Shown: positions 42,112-52,339 of the stretch, one piece after another | Layout: every line of letters starts with the position of its first letter | Numbering within the stretch: position 1 is the stretch's first letter | Program-made: the position numbers and the translations under genes | From: Yersinia massiliensis CCUG 53443 | GTDB taxonomy: Bacteria; Pseudomonadota; Gammaproteobacteria; Enterobacterales; Enterobacteriaceae | NCBI RefSeq assembly: GCF_000312485.1 | Contig: NZ_HE997645.1 | Coordinates: 1-64,000, forward strand | Direction of reading: 5' to 3' | Length of the DNA stretch: 64,000 nucleotides | Notes under the pieces: generated by a model | Database searches by the model: none | What the model was told of the DNA's origin: nothing | The model's input: only the letters and a program-made list of their open reading frames with translations

Positions 42112-42663
42112 TTATTCTGGTAATACGGGGCGTAATGCATCCAGAAAATGCGTAAGATTCGATGCCAATAGCGTGCGTTTACTACGGCCAAATTCCTCGA
42201 GCACGACGTTACCACTGACATTACAAAATGAAGCCATAGTCATTTCTGACTCAGTCGTTGCCAAAAATAGCGTTGGCGAGAGCTTCAGCCTTTTTTGCGT
42301 AACCAAATGCCCAATCAAGTTCTCCTGCAAGCGGATAAAATCGTCTTCGCTCCACACTTGCAGCAAGTTGAAACGATGATCACCAAGGTCAGCCATCATG
42401 TCGCCCGCATATTGGCAAGTGTAAAATTCATGAATATCTGGGTGAAGCTGAATCTCCAATGCACGCTCAATATTGTTCAAATTGGCATCAGCAACAAAAG
42501 GTTGAGGCAACCAAATCACCTCATTGTCTTGCGTCTCTACAATGCAAGGTGAGGGTACACCGTAGAGTTCTTTACTGGCTGGGGGATGCCCAGTGTTTTG
42601 CTGCCATAAATCGATATACCGTTGAGTAAAACTGTTCAGTGCCGTTGAAATGTTCTGGTCCAT
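42112..42663 (-). CDS. syd: SecY-interacting protein Syd
   Basis: A 183-residue cytoplasmic protein that associates with SecY at the inner membrane and can destabilise faulty SecYEG complexes. Sequence hallmarks are [23 protein letters not shown] and the C-terminal [23 protein letters not shown]. Length equals E. coli Syd (181) within two residues. It diverges from queF and lies upstream of csrB. Confidence 0.94.
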   Translation of the reverse strand: MDQNISTALNSFTQRYIDLWQQNTGHPPASKELYGVPSPCIVETQDNEVIWLPQPFVADANLNNIERALEIQLHPDIHEFYTCQYAGDMMADLGDHRFNLLQVWSEDDFIRLQENLIGHLVTQKRLKLSPTLFLATTESEMTMASFCNVSGNVVLEEFGRSKRTLLASNLTHFLDALRPVLPE

Positions 42664-42848
42664 ACTTAATTCTCAGTATCGCGGCAGCTTGTACTACAGC
42701 AAAGGGGACAGGTTCCCCCCAGAAATGCAGTTAAGCGCGGCATAAATTGGTAAACTATCACCAAAGAACTTGACGTTGTTGGTAGACCAGTAACATCAAG
42801 TAAGAAGGGTATAATGCTATTGTACCGATCTCTCACCATGGAAACAGT

Positions 42849-43694
42849 ATGTCTTCATATCAAGACCACAAAGCACTCGCTGAGCTGACGCTGGGTAAAC
42901 CAACCGCTTACCACGATCACTATGACGTGACCTTATTACAGGCCGTCCCACGCAGTATGAACCGCGAACCTCTCGGCCTATATCCAGATAACCTGCCCTT
43001 TCATGGCGCGGATATCTGGACACTTTACGAACTTTCTTGGCTAAACAGTAATGGGCTACCACAAGTCGCTGTGGGTCAAATAAGTTTGAATGCGGATAGC
43101 GTCAATTTAATTGAATCGAAAAGCTTTAAGCTCTACCTAAATAGTTTTAACCAAACTATTTTTGCTGACTGGGAAAGCGTCCGAACGACTTTGCAGCGTG
43201 ACTTAGCCACCTGTGCAGTGGGGGATGTCAGTGTCACGCTATACCAGCTTGACGAAATAACCGATCAGCCCATTGCTAACTTTTCTGGTGAATGCCTAGA
43301 TCAGCAAGATATTCGTATCGATAGCTACGAATTCAGTACAGATTATCTGCAAGGTGCCATTGGCGCTAATCACGTACAGGAAAGCCTTGTTAGCCATCTG
43401 CTGAAATCTAATTGCCTGATAACTCACCAACCCGATTGGGGCTCGGTACAAATCAGCTATAGCGGCCCGCAGATAAACCGTGAAGCCTTGTTGCGCTACC
43501 TCGTCTCTTTCCGGCATCACAATGAATTTCACGAGCAGTGTGTAGAACGTATTTTCAATGACATTATGCGTTTTTGTCAGCCCGATACCTTGTCAGTCTA
43601 TGCACGCTATACCCGACGAGGAGGCTTGGATATCAATCCTTGGCGTTCCAACACTCACTTTGTACCCTCGACAGGCCGTCTGGCACGGCAATAA
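42849..43694 (+). CDS. queF: NADPH-dependent 7-cyano-7-deazaguanine reductase
   Basis: A 281-residue enzyme of queuosine synthesis that reduces the nitrile preQ0 to preQ1. It is the long, bimodular type: the QueF motif [12 protein letters not shown] (about 92-103) binds NADPH, and the catalytic Cys is in [16 protein letters not shown]. The final part has the substrate-binding [10 protein letters not shown]. The start at 42849 is an ATG. An imperfect hairpin without a T tract follows at 43703-43730. Confidence 0.96.
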   Translation: MSSYQDHKALAELTLGKPTAYHDHYDVTLLQAVPRSMNREPLGLYPDNLPFHGADIWTLYELSWLNSNGLPQVAVGQISLNADSVNLIESKSFKLYLNSFNQTIFADWESVRTTLQRDLATCAVGDVSVTLYQLDEITDQPIANFSGECLDQQDIRIDSYEFSTDYLQGAIGANHVQESLVSHLLKSNCLITHQPDWGSVQISYSGPQINREALLRYLVSFRHHNEFHEQCVERIFNDIMRFCQPDTLSVYARYTRRGGLDINPWRSNTHFVPSTGRLARQ

Positions 43695-43905
43695 ATGCGC
43701 GCATGTGCGCAACATTTTAGTGTTGTGCACGTTAATGTTGGCAATCTGTGAGGGACAACGTTAAGGTTAATTACAGTATCTTCAGACTATCTTTAGCCAA
43801 AAAATACAGACTTAATGCCTGAAGAACTTCCTGATATTCATAAACAAATAGAAAGTCGCATTTTGATTCACGGGCACTACCCCCTAAAGGTATAAAGGAG
43901 TAACT

Positions 43906-45270
43906 TTGATTACACATATCAGCCCACTCGGCTCAATGGATCTGTTATCACAGCTAGAAGTGGATATGCTTAAGCGCACAGCTAGCAGTGATCTGTACCG
44001 CTTATTCCGTAATTGCTCGTTGGCCGTTCTCAACTCAGGCAGCCTGACTGATAACAGTAAAGAGCTTTTATCGCGCTATGAAACCTTTGATATCAATGTA
44101 TTACGCCGTGAGCGTGGTGTTAAACTTGAGTTAGTTAATCCCCCCGAACATGCCTTTGTTGATGGTAAAATCATTCGCTCATTGCAAGCAAACCTCTTTG
44201 CCGTGCTACGCGACATCTTATTCGTGAATGGCCAAATAGTTAGTGCAGAGCAAGATCAACATCTCAATACAGAAGACTCTAGCCATTTAACCAACTTGGT
44301 TTTCTCCATTTTACGTAATGCTCGTGCCCTGCATATTGATGAAGAACCGAATATGGTGGTTTGTTGGGGAGGGCATTCAATCAATGAAAATGAATATTTG
44401 TACGGCCGAAAAGTTGGTAATCAGCTTGGTTTACGTGAGTTGAATATTTGTACTGGCTGTGGCCCTGGCGCGATGGAAGCACCGATGAAAGGTGCGGCTG
44501 TCGGTCATGCACAGCAACGTTACAAAAATAGTCGTTTTATCGGTATGACTGAACCTTCAATTATTGCAGCAGAGCCACCCAACCCGCTGGTTAACGAGCT
44601 GGTTATCATGCCAGACATTGAAAAACGGTTGGAAGCCTTTGTCCGTATTGCACACGGGATCATTATCTTCCCTGGCGGTGTAGGGACTGCGGAAGAGCTA
44701 CTCTATCTATTAGGTATTCTGATGAATCCCGAAAACAGTGAGCAAGTGCTGCCACTGATTTTGACGGGGCCAAAAGAGAGTGCTGATTACTTCCGCGTTG
44801 TCGATGAGTTCATCATGAATACGCTGGGTGATGGTGCACGCAAATACTACCAAATCATTATTGATGATCCAGATGAAGTGGCCCGCCAGATGAAAAAAGC
44901 GATGCCATTAGTCAAAGAGAATCGCCGTAACACGGGTGATGCTTATAGCTTTAACTGGTCGATGCGTATTGAACCTGATTTACAACACCCATTTGAGCCG
45001 ACCCATGAAAATATGGCGAATCTGAACTTGTCCCATAACCAACCACCAGAAAAGTTAGCGGCTGCGCTGCGTCGGGCTTTCTCTGGAATTGTGGCGGGTA
45101 ACGTTAAAGAAGCGGGGATTCAGGCGATTGAAACTTACGGGCCATTCAAATTACACGGTGACCCGCAATTGATGAAGCAAATGGATAGCCTATTACAAGG
45201 CTTTATCGCTCAATATCGAATGAAATTACCGGGCAGCGATTACACCCCTTGCTACGAAATCTGTAGCTAA
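43906..45270 (+). CDS. ppnN: Pyrimidine/purine nucleotide 5'-monophosphate nucleosidase
   Basis: A 454-residue LOG-like enzyme (formerly YgdH) that splits the base from nucleoside monophosphates; the E. coli protein is stimulated by (p)ppGpp. The core motif [15 protein letters not shown] (about residues 250-264) is the phosphate-binding signature, preceded by [14 protein letters not shown]- and C-terminal helical domains flank it. The start is a TTG at 43906 with AAGGAG upstream. Length equals E. coli PpnN. Confidence 0.95.
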   Translation: MITHISPLGSMDLLSQLEVDMLKRTASSDLYRLFRNCSLAVLNSGSLTDNSKELLSRYETFDINVLRRERGVKLELVNPPEHAFVDGKIIRSLQANLFAVLRDILFVNGQIVSAEQDQHLNTEDSSHLTNLVFSILRNARALHIDEEPNMVVCWGGHSINENEYLYGRKVGNQLGLRELNICTGCGPGAMEAPMKGAAVGHAQQRYKNSRFIGMTEPSIIAAEPPNPLVNELVIMPDIEKRLEAFVRIAHGIIIFPGGVGTAEELLYLLGILMNPENSEQVLPLILTGPKESADYFRVVDEFIMNTLGDGARKYYQIIIDDPDEVARQMKKAMPLVKENRRNTGDAYSFNWSMRIEPDLQHPFEPTHENMANLNLSHNQPPEKLAAALRRAFSGIVAGNVKEAGIQAIETYGPFKLHGDPQLMKQMDSLLQGFIAQYRMKLPGSDYTPCYEICS

Positions 45271-45352
45271 TAAAGAGCGCAATCAACGGGCAGTGCTGAA
45301 CTCTAGTTCTGCCCGACTTCACGCTGACATACGCCCCTATATAAGACAGGCC

Positions 45353-46111
45353 ATGCAAATCCACCTTCTTATCATTGATGCTCTCAATTTGATTCGCCGC
45401 ATTCATGCGGTTCAAGGTTCGCCATGCATCAAGGCTTGCCAACATGCATTACAACAACTCATTCAGCACAGTCATCCCACACATGTCGTCGCTGTGTTTG
45501 ATGAAGATGATCGTTCTGACAGTTGGCGTCATCAATGCCTGCCAGATTACAAAGCGGGCCGCTCCCCAATGCCAGATAACCTGCAACAGGAAATGCCCCT
45601 TATTCGCGAGGCTTTTAATTCATTGGGTGTTGCTTGTTGGCACTCGCCGGGTAATGAGGCTGATGATCTAGCCGCTACGTTAGCGACTAAAATTAGCGGC
45701 GCAGGGCATCAAGTCACGATCGTGTCGACTGATAAAGGCTATTGCCAGCTATTAGCACCGAATGTGCAGATTCGTGATTATTTCCAAAAACGTTGGCTGG
45801 ATATGCCTTTCGTGAAACAAGAGTTCGGAGTGTTACCAAATCAATTGCCCGATTACTGGGGGCTTGCGGGGATTAGTAGCAGTAAGATCCCTGGTGTTGC
45901 GGGGATTGGGGCAAAAACGGCCACATTGCTATTACAACAAGCCAGCACGCTTGAGGCGCTCTATCAGGGGCTAGACTCAGTGCCGGAGAAATGGCGTAAG
46001 AAATTACAACAGCACCAAGAGATGGCATTCATTTGCAAACAGATCGCCACCTTGAAAACGGATTTACCCTTAGATGGCAACTTGCAGCAACTGCGTTTGC
46101 AAAAAGAGTAA
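45353..46111 (+). CDS. xni: Flap endonuclease-like protein Xni (ExoIX)
   Basis: A 252-residue protein of the 5'-3' exonuclease/FEN fold, related to the 5' nuclease domain of DNA polymerase I. Acidic motifs are visible: [21 protein letters not shown] and [10 protein letters not shown]. The helix-hairpin-helix part reads [19 protein letters not shown]. It lacks some metal ligands of PolA, as does E. coli Xni. I start at MQIHLLIID; 20 further open codons upstream have no support. Confidence 0.92.
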   Translation: MQIHLLIIDALNLIRRIHAVQGSPCIKACQHALQQLIQHSHPTHVVAVFDEDDRSDSWRHQCLPDYKAGRSPMPDNLQQEMPLIREAFNSLGVACWHSPGNEADDLAATLATKISGAGHQVTIVSTDKGYCQLLAPNVQIRDYFQKRWLDMPFVKQEFGVLPNQLPDYWGLAGISSSKIPGVAGIGAKTATLLLQQASTLEALYQGLDSVPEKWRKKLQQHQEMAFICKQIATLKTDLPLDGNLQQLRLQKE

Positions 46112-46160
46112 GGGGCCAAAGGACACCAAGGTTAGTGACAAAGTGCCCATTGCGGAGAGG

Positions 46161-46248
46161 ACAGGCAGATCGTAAAGACGCCGTGAAATCATCCCTGATG
46201 GCTCGAGCCGCGCCATCCTTGGCGCGGACGCTTTACTCTTCTGCCTGT
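46161..46248. repeat. 88-bp palindromic element (Yersinia palindromic-repeat type)
   Basis: Outer arms ACAGGCAGA (46161-46169) and TCTGCCTGT (46240-46248) are perfect inverted repeats, with a second pair GTAAAG/CTTTAC just inside. Within lie two small hairpins: ATCA-TCCC-TGAT (46189-46200 area) and CCGCGCCA-TCCT-TGGCGCGG (46208-46227). This cruciform layout, between xni and convergent rlmM, resembles the miniature palindromic elements (YPAL) known in yersiniae. The 206-base gap has no gene. Confidence 0.75.
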
Positions 46249-46317
46249 TATCACCGTTACAGATCGAGTTATCGGGGCTTGCCAGCAACCTATAAGGCAA
46301 AAAGCCCTTAACCTATA

Positions 46318-47421
46318 TTAACGTTCGTCGCGACGCCCCGGCACACCAGACCAGATACGGCGCACATGGACCGTGACTTCTTCACGGTCATGGTAAAGCT
46401 GCTTGGCCTGAATATGGGCATTAATACCATTTTCTTTAAGTTGCTCATCCATCATTGCCAAGTTTTCTGAAACAACTTCAAACCGTTTTTTCATCGGCAA
46501 TTTAAGGTTGAAAATCGCCTCTCGACACCATCCATTCACCAGCCATTTGATGATTAACTCGGTGACTTTAGCCGGTTTCTCCACCATGTCGCATACTAGC
46601 CAGTAAATATTGCTTCGCGTTGGTTCATATTTAAAACCATCAACACGATGATGCGTTACCTGCCCCGTATCCATCAGGCTTTGTGCCATAGAACCATTAT
46701 CAATGGCCTGAACCATCATGCTGCGTTGTACCAACTGATAAGTCCAACCACCCGGGCAAGCACCTAAATCAACAGCATGCATACCACTGGCCAAACGCTC
46801 TTCCCATTCATCGGCTGGGATGAACATATGGAAAGCTTCTTCCAGTTTTAACGTTGAACGGCTAGGTGCATCGGATGGGAATTTAAGACGCGGGATACCC
46901 ATATAGAATGGCGAGTTATTATTGCTATAGGAATAACCGACATAACAGCAACCTGACGCAATAAAGAACACATGCACCACTGGACGATGAGGATTTTCAC
47001 GTACAGAAAGAATTTTTTGCTCACGCATAGCGCTGCGTAGCGGCACCGTGAGCTTACGACAAAATTTAAGTAGCTCTTTGCTTTCGTTAGTATCAGGGAC
47101 TTCTACCCGCAGTTCACCGGCTTTTTCAATAACGCCGACCAACATCCCCACGATAGGTGACACGCGATCTTCCGGTGGTAAGTCTTTCAACAATTCGCCC
47201 ACCACCATCATTTGGCGGGCAAAAATTAACTCACGGAATGGCACTTCGCGAATCAAGCGATCGGCATCGTCCAACTGATAGCATTCAAACAGGACATAAC
47301 CGCTGTTCTCTTTAACACGGGCGAAACCAAAAATTTCGAGCTGTGCGGCTTTGGCGGTAATTTCTGCCGCACACTCTTTCTCAAAACCTGAGCGGCAATA
47401 TAAAGCAATTTTATTATTCAT
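46318..47421 (-). CDS. rlmM: 23S rRNA 2'-O-ribose C2498 methyltransferase
   Basis: A 367-residue enzyme (YgdE) that methylates the ribose of C2498 near the peptidyl-transferase centre, with S-adenosylmethionine. An N-terminal THUMP-like domain (about 1-170) precedes the Rossmann catalytic domain. The SAM motif [29 protein letters not shown] and a Lys in NLKLPMKKR complete the K-D-K-type site. Its start overlaps the ygdD end by 8 bases. Confidence 0.96.
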   Translation of the reverse strand: MNNKIALYCRSGFEKECAAEITAKAAQLEIFGFARVKENSGYVLFECYQLDDADRLIREVPFRELIFARQMMVVGELLKDLPPEDRVSPIVGMLVGVIEKAGELRVEVPDTNESKELLKFCRKLTVPLRSAMREQKILSVRENPHRPVVHVFFIASGCCYVGYSYSNNNSPFYMGIPRLKFPSDAPSRSTLKLEEAFHMFIPADEWEERLASGMHAVDLGACPGGWTYQLVQRSMMVQAIDNGSMAQSLMDTGQVTHHRVDGFKYEPTRSNIYWLVCDMVEKPAKVTELIIKWLVNGWCREAIFNLKLPMKKRFEVVSENLAMMDEQLKENGINAHIQAKQLYHDREEVTVHVRRIWSGVPGRRDER

Positions 47422-47809
47422 GGCGTTCTGCCCTTTTTCTTAGACGCAGCGCGCCAATCAACATCAAAACCCATCCTGCCAAGAAACATACTCCGCCGAT
47501 TGGCGTGATATAAACCCACAGTTTCAGGTGTGATAAAGCCAGGCAGTATAAACTGCCGCTAAAGAGTAGGGTTCCAAGCGCTAACAACGCCCCACTCCAA
47601 TAAAACCAAATACTGATCTGCCGTTGCATCGCAACAGCCAGTGCCAAGATAGCCAACGTATGGAAGCCTTGATAATCCAGCCCCGTATGGATCCAAGCCA
47701 TTTCATTCGGCCCCAATGTGGTACTCAAAACATGGGCACCAAAGGCCCCTAAAGCCACATAGACAAAACCGCTCAGTGCGGCAAATATCAGCATTAAACG
47801 ACCGTTCAT
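47414..47809 (-). CDS. ygdD: DUF423 membrane protein YgdD
   Basis: A 131-residue inner-membrane protein with four hydrophobic segments, of unknown function. It matches E. coli YgdD ([55 protein letters not shown]). The start MNGRLMLIF at 47809 gives the E. coli length and lies 9 bases from AAGG; an ATG two codons earlier is possible. It sits between gcvA and rlmM, both on the same strand. Confidence 0.9.
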   Translation of the reverse strand: MNGRLMLIFAALSGFVYVALGAFGAHVLSTTLGPNEMAWIHTGLDYQGFHTLAILALAVAMQRQISIWFYWSGALLALGTLLFSGSLYCLALSHLKLWVYITPIGGVCFLAGWVLMLIGALRLRKRAERHE

Positions 47810-47889
47810 CGTCATTAACCTTGAATTAGATTGAGTGAGATTCAGGATACTTGGCGCTGCAAACGCACTAATTGCAACACCACGATTGA

Positions 47890-48807
47890 TCATTTGTCGT
47901 AGCGAAAACGCAACTTGTCCTGTTCACTGGCAGCTCTTGCCAGTATCCACTGACGAAAGGCGGCTATTTTACCCAGTTCTGCCTGACTGTCATGACAAAC
48001 CAGATAAAAAGCATTTTTACTCACCAAAACATCATTAAACGGGCAGACCAAACGCCCAGCTTCTATCTCTGACTGAGCCATCACGTTATTCACTAAAGCA
48101 ATCCCCTGCCCGTGGACAGCAGCTTGAACCACCATGGCGCTATGACTGAAAATAGGTCCTTGTTGCACATTAATCTGCGGTACACCCAATTGACGGGTAT
48201 ACGCCATCCAGTCTCGGCGGGAAGTATCATGCAACAACGTGTGATTAGCCAGATCTGCCGGCACTTTTAATCCATGCTCACCCATTAATAAGCTGGGCGC
48301 GCATACAGGCAACAAATATTCAGCGTATAAACGTTCAGTACGTAACCCCGTCCAATTGCCCCGCCCATAAAATATCGCGACATCGACGTCATCAGCGAGT
48401 TTGTCCTCTTCTCGATCCACCGCTTGAATCCGGACATCAATACCCGGATAAGCGGCATTAAATCCAGACAGACGCGGGACTAACCATTGGATAGCAAAAC
48501 TAGGCGGCAAGCTAACCGTCAGAGCACCTTTCGCACTACGGGCCTGTAACTTACGGGTCGCTTCATTGATAGAGGTGAAAATTTCTTTGATGTCGAGATA
48601 ATAACTTTGACCTTCTTCGGTCAGGAGTAAAGAGCGGTTACGGCGGCGGAACAATTTTAGTCCGAGAAAATCCTCCAGAGACTTTATCTGGTGGCTAACG
48701 GCTGCTTGGGTAACAAACAATTCATCCGCCGCTTTAGTAAAACTCAGGTGGCGCGCGGCCGCATCGAAAACCCGTAAGGCGTTCAGGGGTGGTAATCGTT
48801 TAGACAT
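47890..48807 (-). CDS. gcvA: LysR-type regulator of the glycine cleavage system
   Basis: A 305-residue LysR-family protein. The N-terminal winged helix-turn-helix is in ALRVFDAAARHLSFTKAADELFVTQAAVSHQIKSLE, and the rest is the effector domain. In E. coli GcvA activates gcvTHP when glycine is high, represses it with GcvR when glycine is low, and activates the divergent small RNA gcvB. The same divergent layout is kept here. Confidence 0.95.
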   Translation of the reverse strand: MSKRLPPLNALRVFDAAARHLSFTKAADELFVTQAAVSHQIKSLEDFLGLKLFRRRNRSLLLTEEGQSYYLDIKEIFTSINEATRKLQARSAKGALTVSLPPSFAIQWLVPRLSGFNAAYPGIDVRIQAVDREEDKLADDVDVAIFYGRGNWTGLRTERLYAEYLLPVCAPSLLMGEHGLKVPADLANHTLLHDTSRRDWMAYTRQLGVPQINVQQGPIFSHSAMVVQAAVHGQGIALVNNVMAQSEIEAGRLVCPFNDVLVSKNAFYLVCHDSQAELGKIAAFRQWILARAASEQDKLRFRYDK

Positions 48808-48870
48808 GAGTTGGATACTTTTTTATAACGGCTCATCCGCAGATGAAACCCTTTGTTTACTTATTAGTTT

Positions 48871-48891
48871 TTATAATCCGAGGCATTATAA
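48871..48891. promoter_or_regulatory. Candidate GcvA operator between gcvA and gcvB
   Basis: TTATAAT (48871-48877) and ATTATAA (48885-48891) form a perfect dyad with a 7-base spacer. It is centred about 54 bases before the gcvB start, a typical site for a LysR-type activator. Binding is inferred, not known. Confidence 0.45.
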
Positions 48892-48899
48892 ATTGTCCG

Positions 48900-48928
48900 T
48901 TGATGATGTGCCAGCAAATACCTATAGT
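48900..48928 (+). promoter_or_regulatory. gcvB promoter
   Basis: A -35 TTGATG (48900-48905), 17-base spacer and -10 TATAGT (48923-48928) place the start at about 48935, exactly where the conserved gcvB sequence begins. Confidence 0.8.
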
Positions 48929-48934
48929 GGCAGC

Positions 48935-49138
48935 ACTTCCCAAGCCGGAACGAAAAGTAGGTTTAGTATCCAGGTACTGAAATGCTTTTGGCTTTGTGGT
49001 TGTGATGTTGTGTTTGCAAATGGTCTGGTGTACCAGACATAGTAGCTAAGCTACTGTTTTTTTTCACTTCCTGTACATTTACCCTGTCTGTCCATAGTGA
49101 TTTTATGCAGCACCGCCATTTTCGCGGTGCTTTTTTTT
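48935..49138 (+). ncRNA. gcvB: GcvB small regulatory RNA
   Basis: About 204 bases, divergent from gcvA as in E. coli and of nearly the same length. It begins ACTTCC and continues with GCCGGAACGAAAAGT. The G/U-rich seed region R1 (TTGTGGTTGTGATGTTGTG) is retained, as is the downstream CACTTCCTGTACATTTACCC. It ends in a strong terminator (GCACCGC/GCGGTGC plus eight T). GcvB, with Hfq, represses many amino-acid and peptide transporter mRNAs. Confidence 0.95.
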
Positions 49139-49172
49139 GCGCTTTTTTTGGGAAGTGACTTCATTGTGAGTG

Positions 49173-49225
49173 CTTAAATGTAAGCGCCACTTTCTGTTGA
49201 ACACCAGTCAGAGCTTACATTTAAG
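49173..49225. repeat. 13-bp perfect inverted repeat between gcvB and ygdI
   Basis: CTTAAATGTAAGC (49173-49185) and GCTTACATTTAAG (49213-49225) are exact inverted copies with a 27-base loop. No T tract adjoins either end. It could form a hairpin in transcripts or bind a dimeric protein. Confidence 0.75.
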
Positions 49226-49282
49226 TTGTTACTGAAGGGTTTGAAGCCTTATCCGGCCTCATTTGAAGGCACTCGTGTTGAC

Positions 49283-49504
49283 TTAGTTAGTCTCCACCAT
49301 CTCTCTTACTTCTGAACGATTAATTTGCAACTCGGTGCCATTGGCATCGGTGTAACTAATCATCCCTGTCTCGTCATCGACTTTAGGTTTACCATCAGCA
49401 ACGATAGTGCGACCATCATTCGTATGCATGGCATAGTTGCTGGAACAGGCTGCTAAGGTAAAGGTGAGCATTAGGGCAGAAATAACGGCTGCTGTCTTTT
49501 TCAT
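49283..49504 (-). CDS. ygdI: Small lipoprotein YgdI (DUF903)
   Basis: A 73-residue lipoprotein with the signal MKKTAAVISALMLTFTLAAC and lipobox LAAC (Cys20), then a small SH3-like beta domain (MHTNDGRTIVADGKPKVDDETG...). Function unknown; E. coli has paralogues YgdI and YgdR. AAGGAG stands 8 bases before the ATG at 49504; the frame is open upstream without family support. Divergent from csdA. Confidence 0.93.
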   Translation of the reverse strand: MKKTAAVISALMLTFTLAACSSNYAMHTNDGRTIVADGKPKVDDETGMISYTDANGTELQINRSEVREMVETN

Positions 49505-49696
49505 GGGTGACTCCTTGCAGATTAAAATGCTGGAAAACTCGTTTCCATTACCAGACAAATGGTTGTGTCCGTTACTATTCAGCATAACCCGCTCATGACA
49601 TATTTCCAGCCAACGGGGCAAGAAGCGTACAAATTATGCACAAAACACGCCAAAATGAGACAGTTCCGAAGTGAACCAAAAAATGAGAAAAACGGT

Positions 49697-50902
49697 ATGA
49701 AGGCCTTTAATCCAACGGATTTTCGTCAGGAATTTCCGGCAATTAGCGATGAGATTATCTATCTAGACAGCGCGGCGACGGCGCTAAAGCCCCAAGCGAT
49801 GATTGAGGCAACACAACTTTTTTATCAGCAAGATGCCGCAACGGTGCATCGCAGCCAGCATCAATCAGCCTTATCATTGACGGTCCGCTTTGAAGAAACG
49901 CGCCAACAGGTAGCCGACTTTATTAATGCCCCTGCAGCAGAAAATATCGTTTGGACGCGAGGCACTACCGAAGCCATTAACCTCGTAGCACAAAGTTACG
50001 CCCGTCCGCGCCTGCAAGCTGGGGATGAAATTATTGTCAGTGAAGCAGAGCATCATGCGAATTTAATCCCTTGGCTGATGGTGGCTGAGCAAACCGGTGC
50101 TAACATCATTAAATGGCCTATCGGCCATGACCATCTACCTGATTTACAACAACTACCGCGATTATTAAGCGATAGAACGCGTATCTTAGCGCTAGGGCAA
50201 ATGTCCAACGTGACGGGTGGTAGCCCAGCATTGGCGAGCGCAATAGACCTCGCTCACCAATATGGCTGTATTGTGATGGTCGATGGCGCGCAGGGGATTG
50301 TTCATCGTCCGGCAGATGTTCAAGCACTTGATATTGATTTTTATGCATTTTCCGCCCATAAATTGTATGGTCCGACAGGTATTGGAGTGCTCTACGGGAA
50401 ATCTGAATTACTGGAGGAAATGCCAGCGTGGCAAGGCGGAGGGAAAATGCTCACTCATGCCTCATTCGGCGGTTTTACGGCCCATGAGGTACCATACCGC
50501 TTTGAAGCTGGTACCCCCAATATTGCAGGCGTGATTGGCTTATCGGCAGTACTGAGTTGGCTCGAACACATTGATTTGGAAGATGCTGAGTCATATAGCC
50601 AAAACCTGGCGACAATGGCGGAGAATAAGTTAGCGGAATTACCCGGTTTTCGTAGCTTCCGTTGCCAGCAATCGAGTTTATTAGCATTTACTTTCGATGG
50701 TGTTCATCATAGCGATTTAGTGACATTACTGGCAGAACAAGGCATTGCGTTACGCGCAGGCTTACATTGTGCCCAGCCACTCATGGCCGCACTTGGGCTC
50801 AATGGCAGTCTGCGGGCTTCTTTTGCACCCTATAACACAGCTAACGATGTTGAAATGTTATGTGCCGCAATCGCAAAGTCATTGGCACTCTTGCAAGATT
50901 GA
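49697..50902 (+). CDS. csdA: Cysteine desulfurase CsdA
   Basis: A 401-residue PLP enzyme of the SufS/NifS class II fold that takes sulfur from cysteine and hands it to CsdE. The PLP lysine is in FSAHKLYGPTGIG, the cofactor contacts in SEAEHHANLIPW and VDGAQGIVH, and the persulfide Cys in RAGLHCAQPLM. MKAFNPTDFRQEFP at 49697 gives the E. coli length; the frame is open much further upstream over the ygdI leader. Operon with csdE. Confidence 0.96.
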   Translation: MKAFNPTDFRQEFPAISDEIIYLDSAATALKPQAMIEATQLFYQQDAATVHRSQHQSALSLTVRFEETRQQVADFINAPAAENIVWTRGTTEAINLVAQSYARPRLQAGDEIIVSEAEHHANLIPWLMVAEQTGANIIKWPIGHDHLPDLQQLPRLLSDRTRILALGQMSNVTGGSPALASAIDLAHQYGCIVMVDGAQGIVHRPADVQALDIDFYAFSAHKLYGPTGIGVLYGKSELLEEMPAWQGGGKMLTHASFGGFTAHEVPYRFEAGTPNIAGVIGLSAVLSWLEHIDLEDAESYSQNLATMAENKLAELPGFRSFRCQQSSLLAFTFDGVHHSDLVTLLAEQGIALRAGLHCAQPLMAALGLNGSLRASFAPYNTANDVEMLCAAIAKSLALLQD

Positions 50903-50957
50903 GTACTATCAAATGATAATTCCGATCAATATCAACCAGCAATAAAGCGGAAAAACG

Positions 50958-51398
50958 ATGATTGCACCACACCCTTTTGGCCACGAAATTACAGCGACTC
51001 ACCTCATTGAGACATTCAGCGCTGATAAACAGTGGGAAGATCGTTATCGCCGGTTAATTTTATTGGCTAAGCAACTCCCACCGTTGCCGGCATCATTGAA
51101 GCAAAATGAGCTGGAATTGACTGGATGTGAAAATCGAGTGTGGTTGGGCCATCAGCGTCAACCAGATGGCCGCTTACATTTCTATGGTGACAGTGAAGGG
51201 CGTATCGTTCGCGGGTTACTCGCCGTCATTTTAACCGCCGTAGAAGGTAAAACACCGCAACAGGTCTTGGCTGAAGACCCATTGGAATTGTTTGATAAGC
51301 TAGGACTACGGCAGCAACTGAGTACATCTCGAGCCAGTGGTTTACAAGCACTGACACAAGGTATAAAGACAATCGCAACCCAATATATCGAAGGGTAA
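50958..51398 (+). CDS. csdE: Sulfur acceptor protein CsdE
   Basis: A 146-residue SufE-like protein that receives persulfide sulfur from CsdA. The acceptor Cys lies in [14 protein letters not shown] (about residue 56), and the late [21 protein letters not shown] segment is typical. It follows csdA by 55 bases on the same strand. The CsdA-CsdE-TcdA set serves cyclic t6A formation on tRNA in E. coli; the gene neighbourhood supports the same here. Confidence 0.94.
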   Translation: MIAPHPFGHEITATHLIETFSADKQWEDRYRRLILLAKQLPPLPASLKQNELELTGCENRVWLGHQRQPDGRLHFYGDSEGRIVRGLLAVILTAVEGKTPQQVLAEDPLELFDKLGLRQQLSTSRASGLQALTQGIKTIATQYIEG

Positions 51399-51414
51399 CT
51401 AGCGTGGATGGTGA

Positions 51415-52221
51415 TTACGCCTGACGTGACGCTTTCGCCATCATTTTTTTCAATGCGTGGGATACCGCCACAAAACCAAAAGTCGCGGTAACCATGGTTG
51501 CCGAACCAAAACCTGACGTACAGTCCATTTTCTTTGGCCCCTCAGCGGTACTACGAGAGGCGCACACCGAACCATCCGCCTGCGGATAAACCAAGGGTTC
51601 ACTCGAGAAAACACAGTCAATTCCCAGCTTACCTTTGCTATTTTTTACCACGTTGAAATCATTTTTTAGCCTTTCACGTAGCTTCGCCGCCAGCGGATCC
51701 TGAATGGTTTTTGCCAAATCGACGACTTCAATGCGCGTTGGGTCGATTTGTCCACCAGCGCCACCGGTGGTGACAACAGGGATTTTATATCGCCGACAGT
51801 AAGAAAGCAGCGCTGCTTTCGGGCGAACGCTGTCTATCGCATCAATGACATAGCTGAAATTGTTATTTAAAAGTTCTGCGACATTATCCGCAGTAATAAA
51901 ATCATCAATACAAGTCACTTGGCACTCAGGATTAATCGCCAGAATACGTTCCGCCATCACCTCGGTTTTCGCCTGACCGACATTGTGTCGCAGCGCATGG
52001 ACCTGCCGATTAGTATTTGTGACGCAAACATCATCCATATCAATCAACGTGATCGCACCAATCCCAGTACGAGCTAGTGCTTCCGCAGCCCATGAGCCCA
52101 CACCACCAATGCCAATAACACAAACATGCGCCTGTGAAAAAAGCGCCAGTGCTTGCTGCCCATAAAGGCGGGCAATCCCCCCAAAACGCTGTTGGTATGC
52201 TTCGGAAAAGGCTGTGCTCAT
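51415..52221 (-). CDS. tcdA: tRNA threonylcarbamoyladenosine dehydratase
   Basis: A 268-residue E1-like (ThiF/MoeB family) ATP-using enzyme, also called CsdL, that cyclises t6A37 of tRNA to ct6A. The nucleotide-binding motif GIGGVGSWAAEALARTGIG (about residues 37-55) is followed by ITLIDMDDVCVTNTNRQ. The C-terminal part has an amphipathic, membrane-leaning segment. It converges on csdE, its functional partner. Confidence 0.94.
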   Translation of the reverse strand: MSTAFSEAYQQRFGGIARLYGQQALALFSQAHVCVIGIGGVGSWAAEALARTGIGAITLIDMDDVCVTNTNRQVHALRHNVGQAKTEVMAERILAINPECQVTCIDDFITADNVAELLNNNFSYVIDAIDSVRPKAALLSYCRRYKIPVVTTGGAGGQIDPTRIEVVDLAKTIQDPLAAKLRERLKNDFNVVKNSKGKLGIDCVFSSEPLVYPQADGSVCASRSTAEGPKKMDCTSGFGSATMVTATFGFVAVSHALKKMMAKASRQA

Positions 52222-52283
52222 AAACGGGTTACCTTAATAACTTAGAATTAATAAATAGCTGCAATCAGATCGACAGTGTAAAT

Positions 52284-52306
52284 GCAAAAGCGGCCAATTG
52301 GCCGCT
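52284..52306 (-). terminator. Rho-independent terminator after mltA
   Basis: A perfect 18-bp palindrome (AGCGGCCAA/TTGGCCGCT, 52289-52306) is followed on the minus strand by TTTTGC. It lies 34 bases after the mltA stop. Confidence 0.78.
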
Positions 52307-52339
52307 CGATAAAGCGTGAAATCTACCGCACTAATCAGC

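Noticed and set aside
46033-46311. 92-codon open frame overlapping the end of xni
   Set aside because: Most of it is the palindromic repeat and the other frame of xni; no ribosome site and no similarity.
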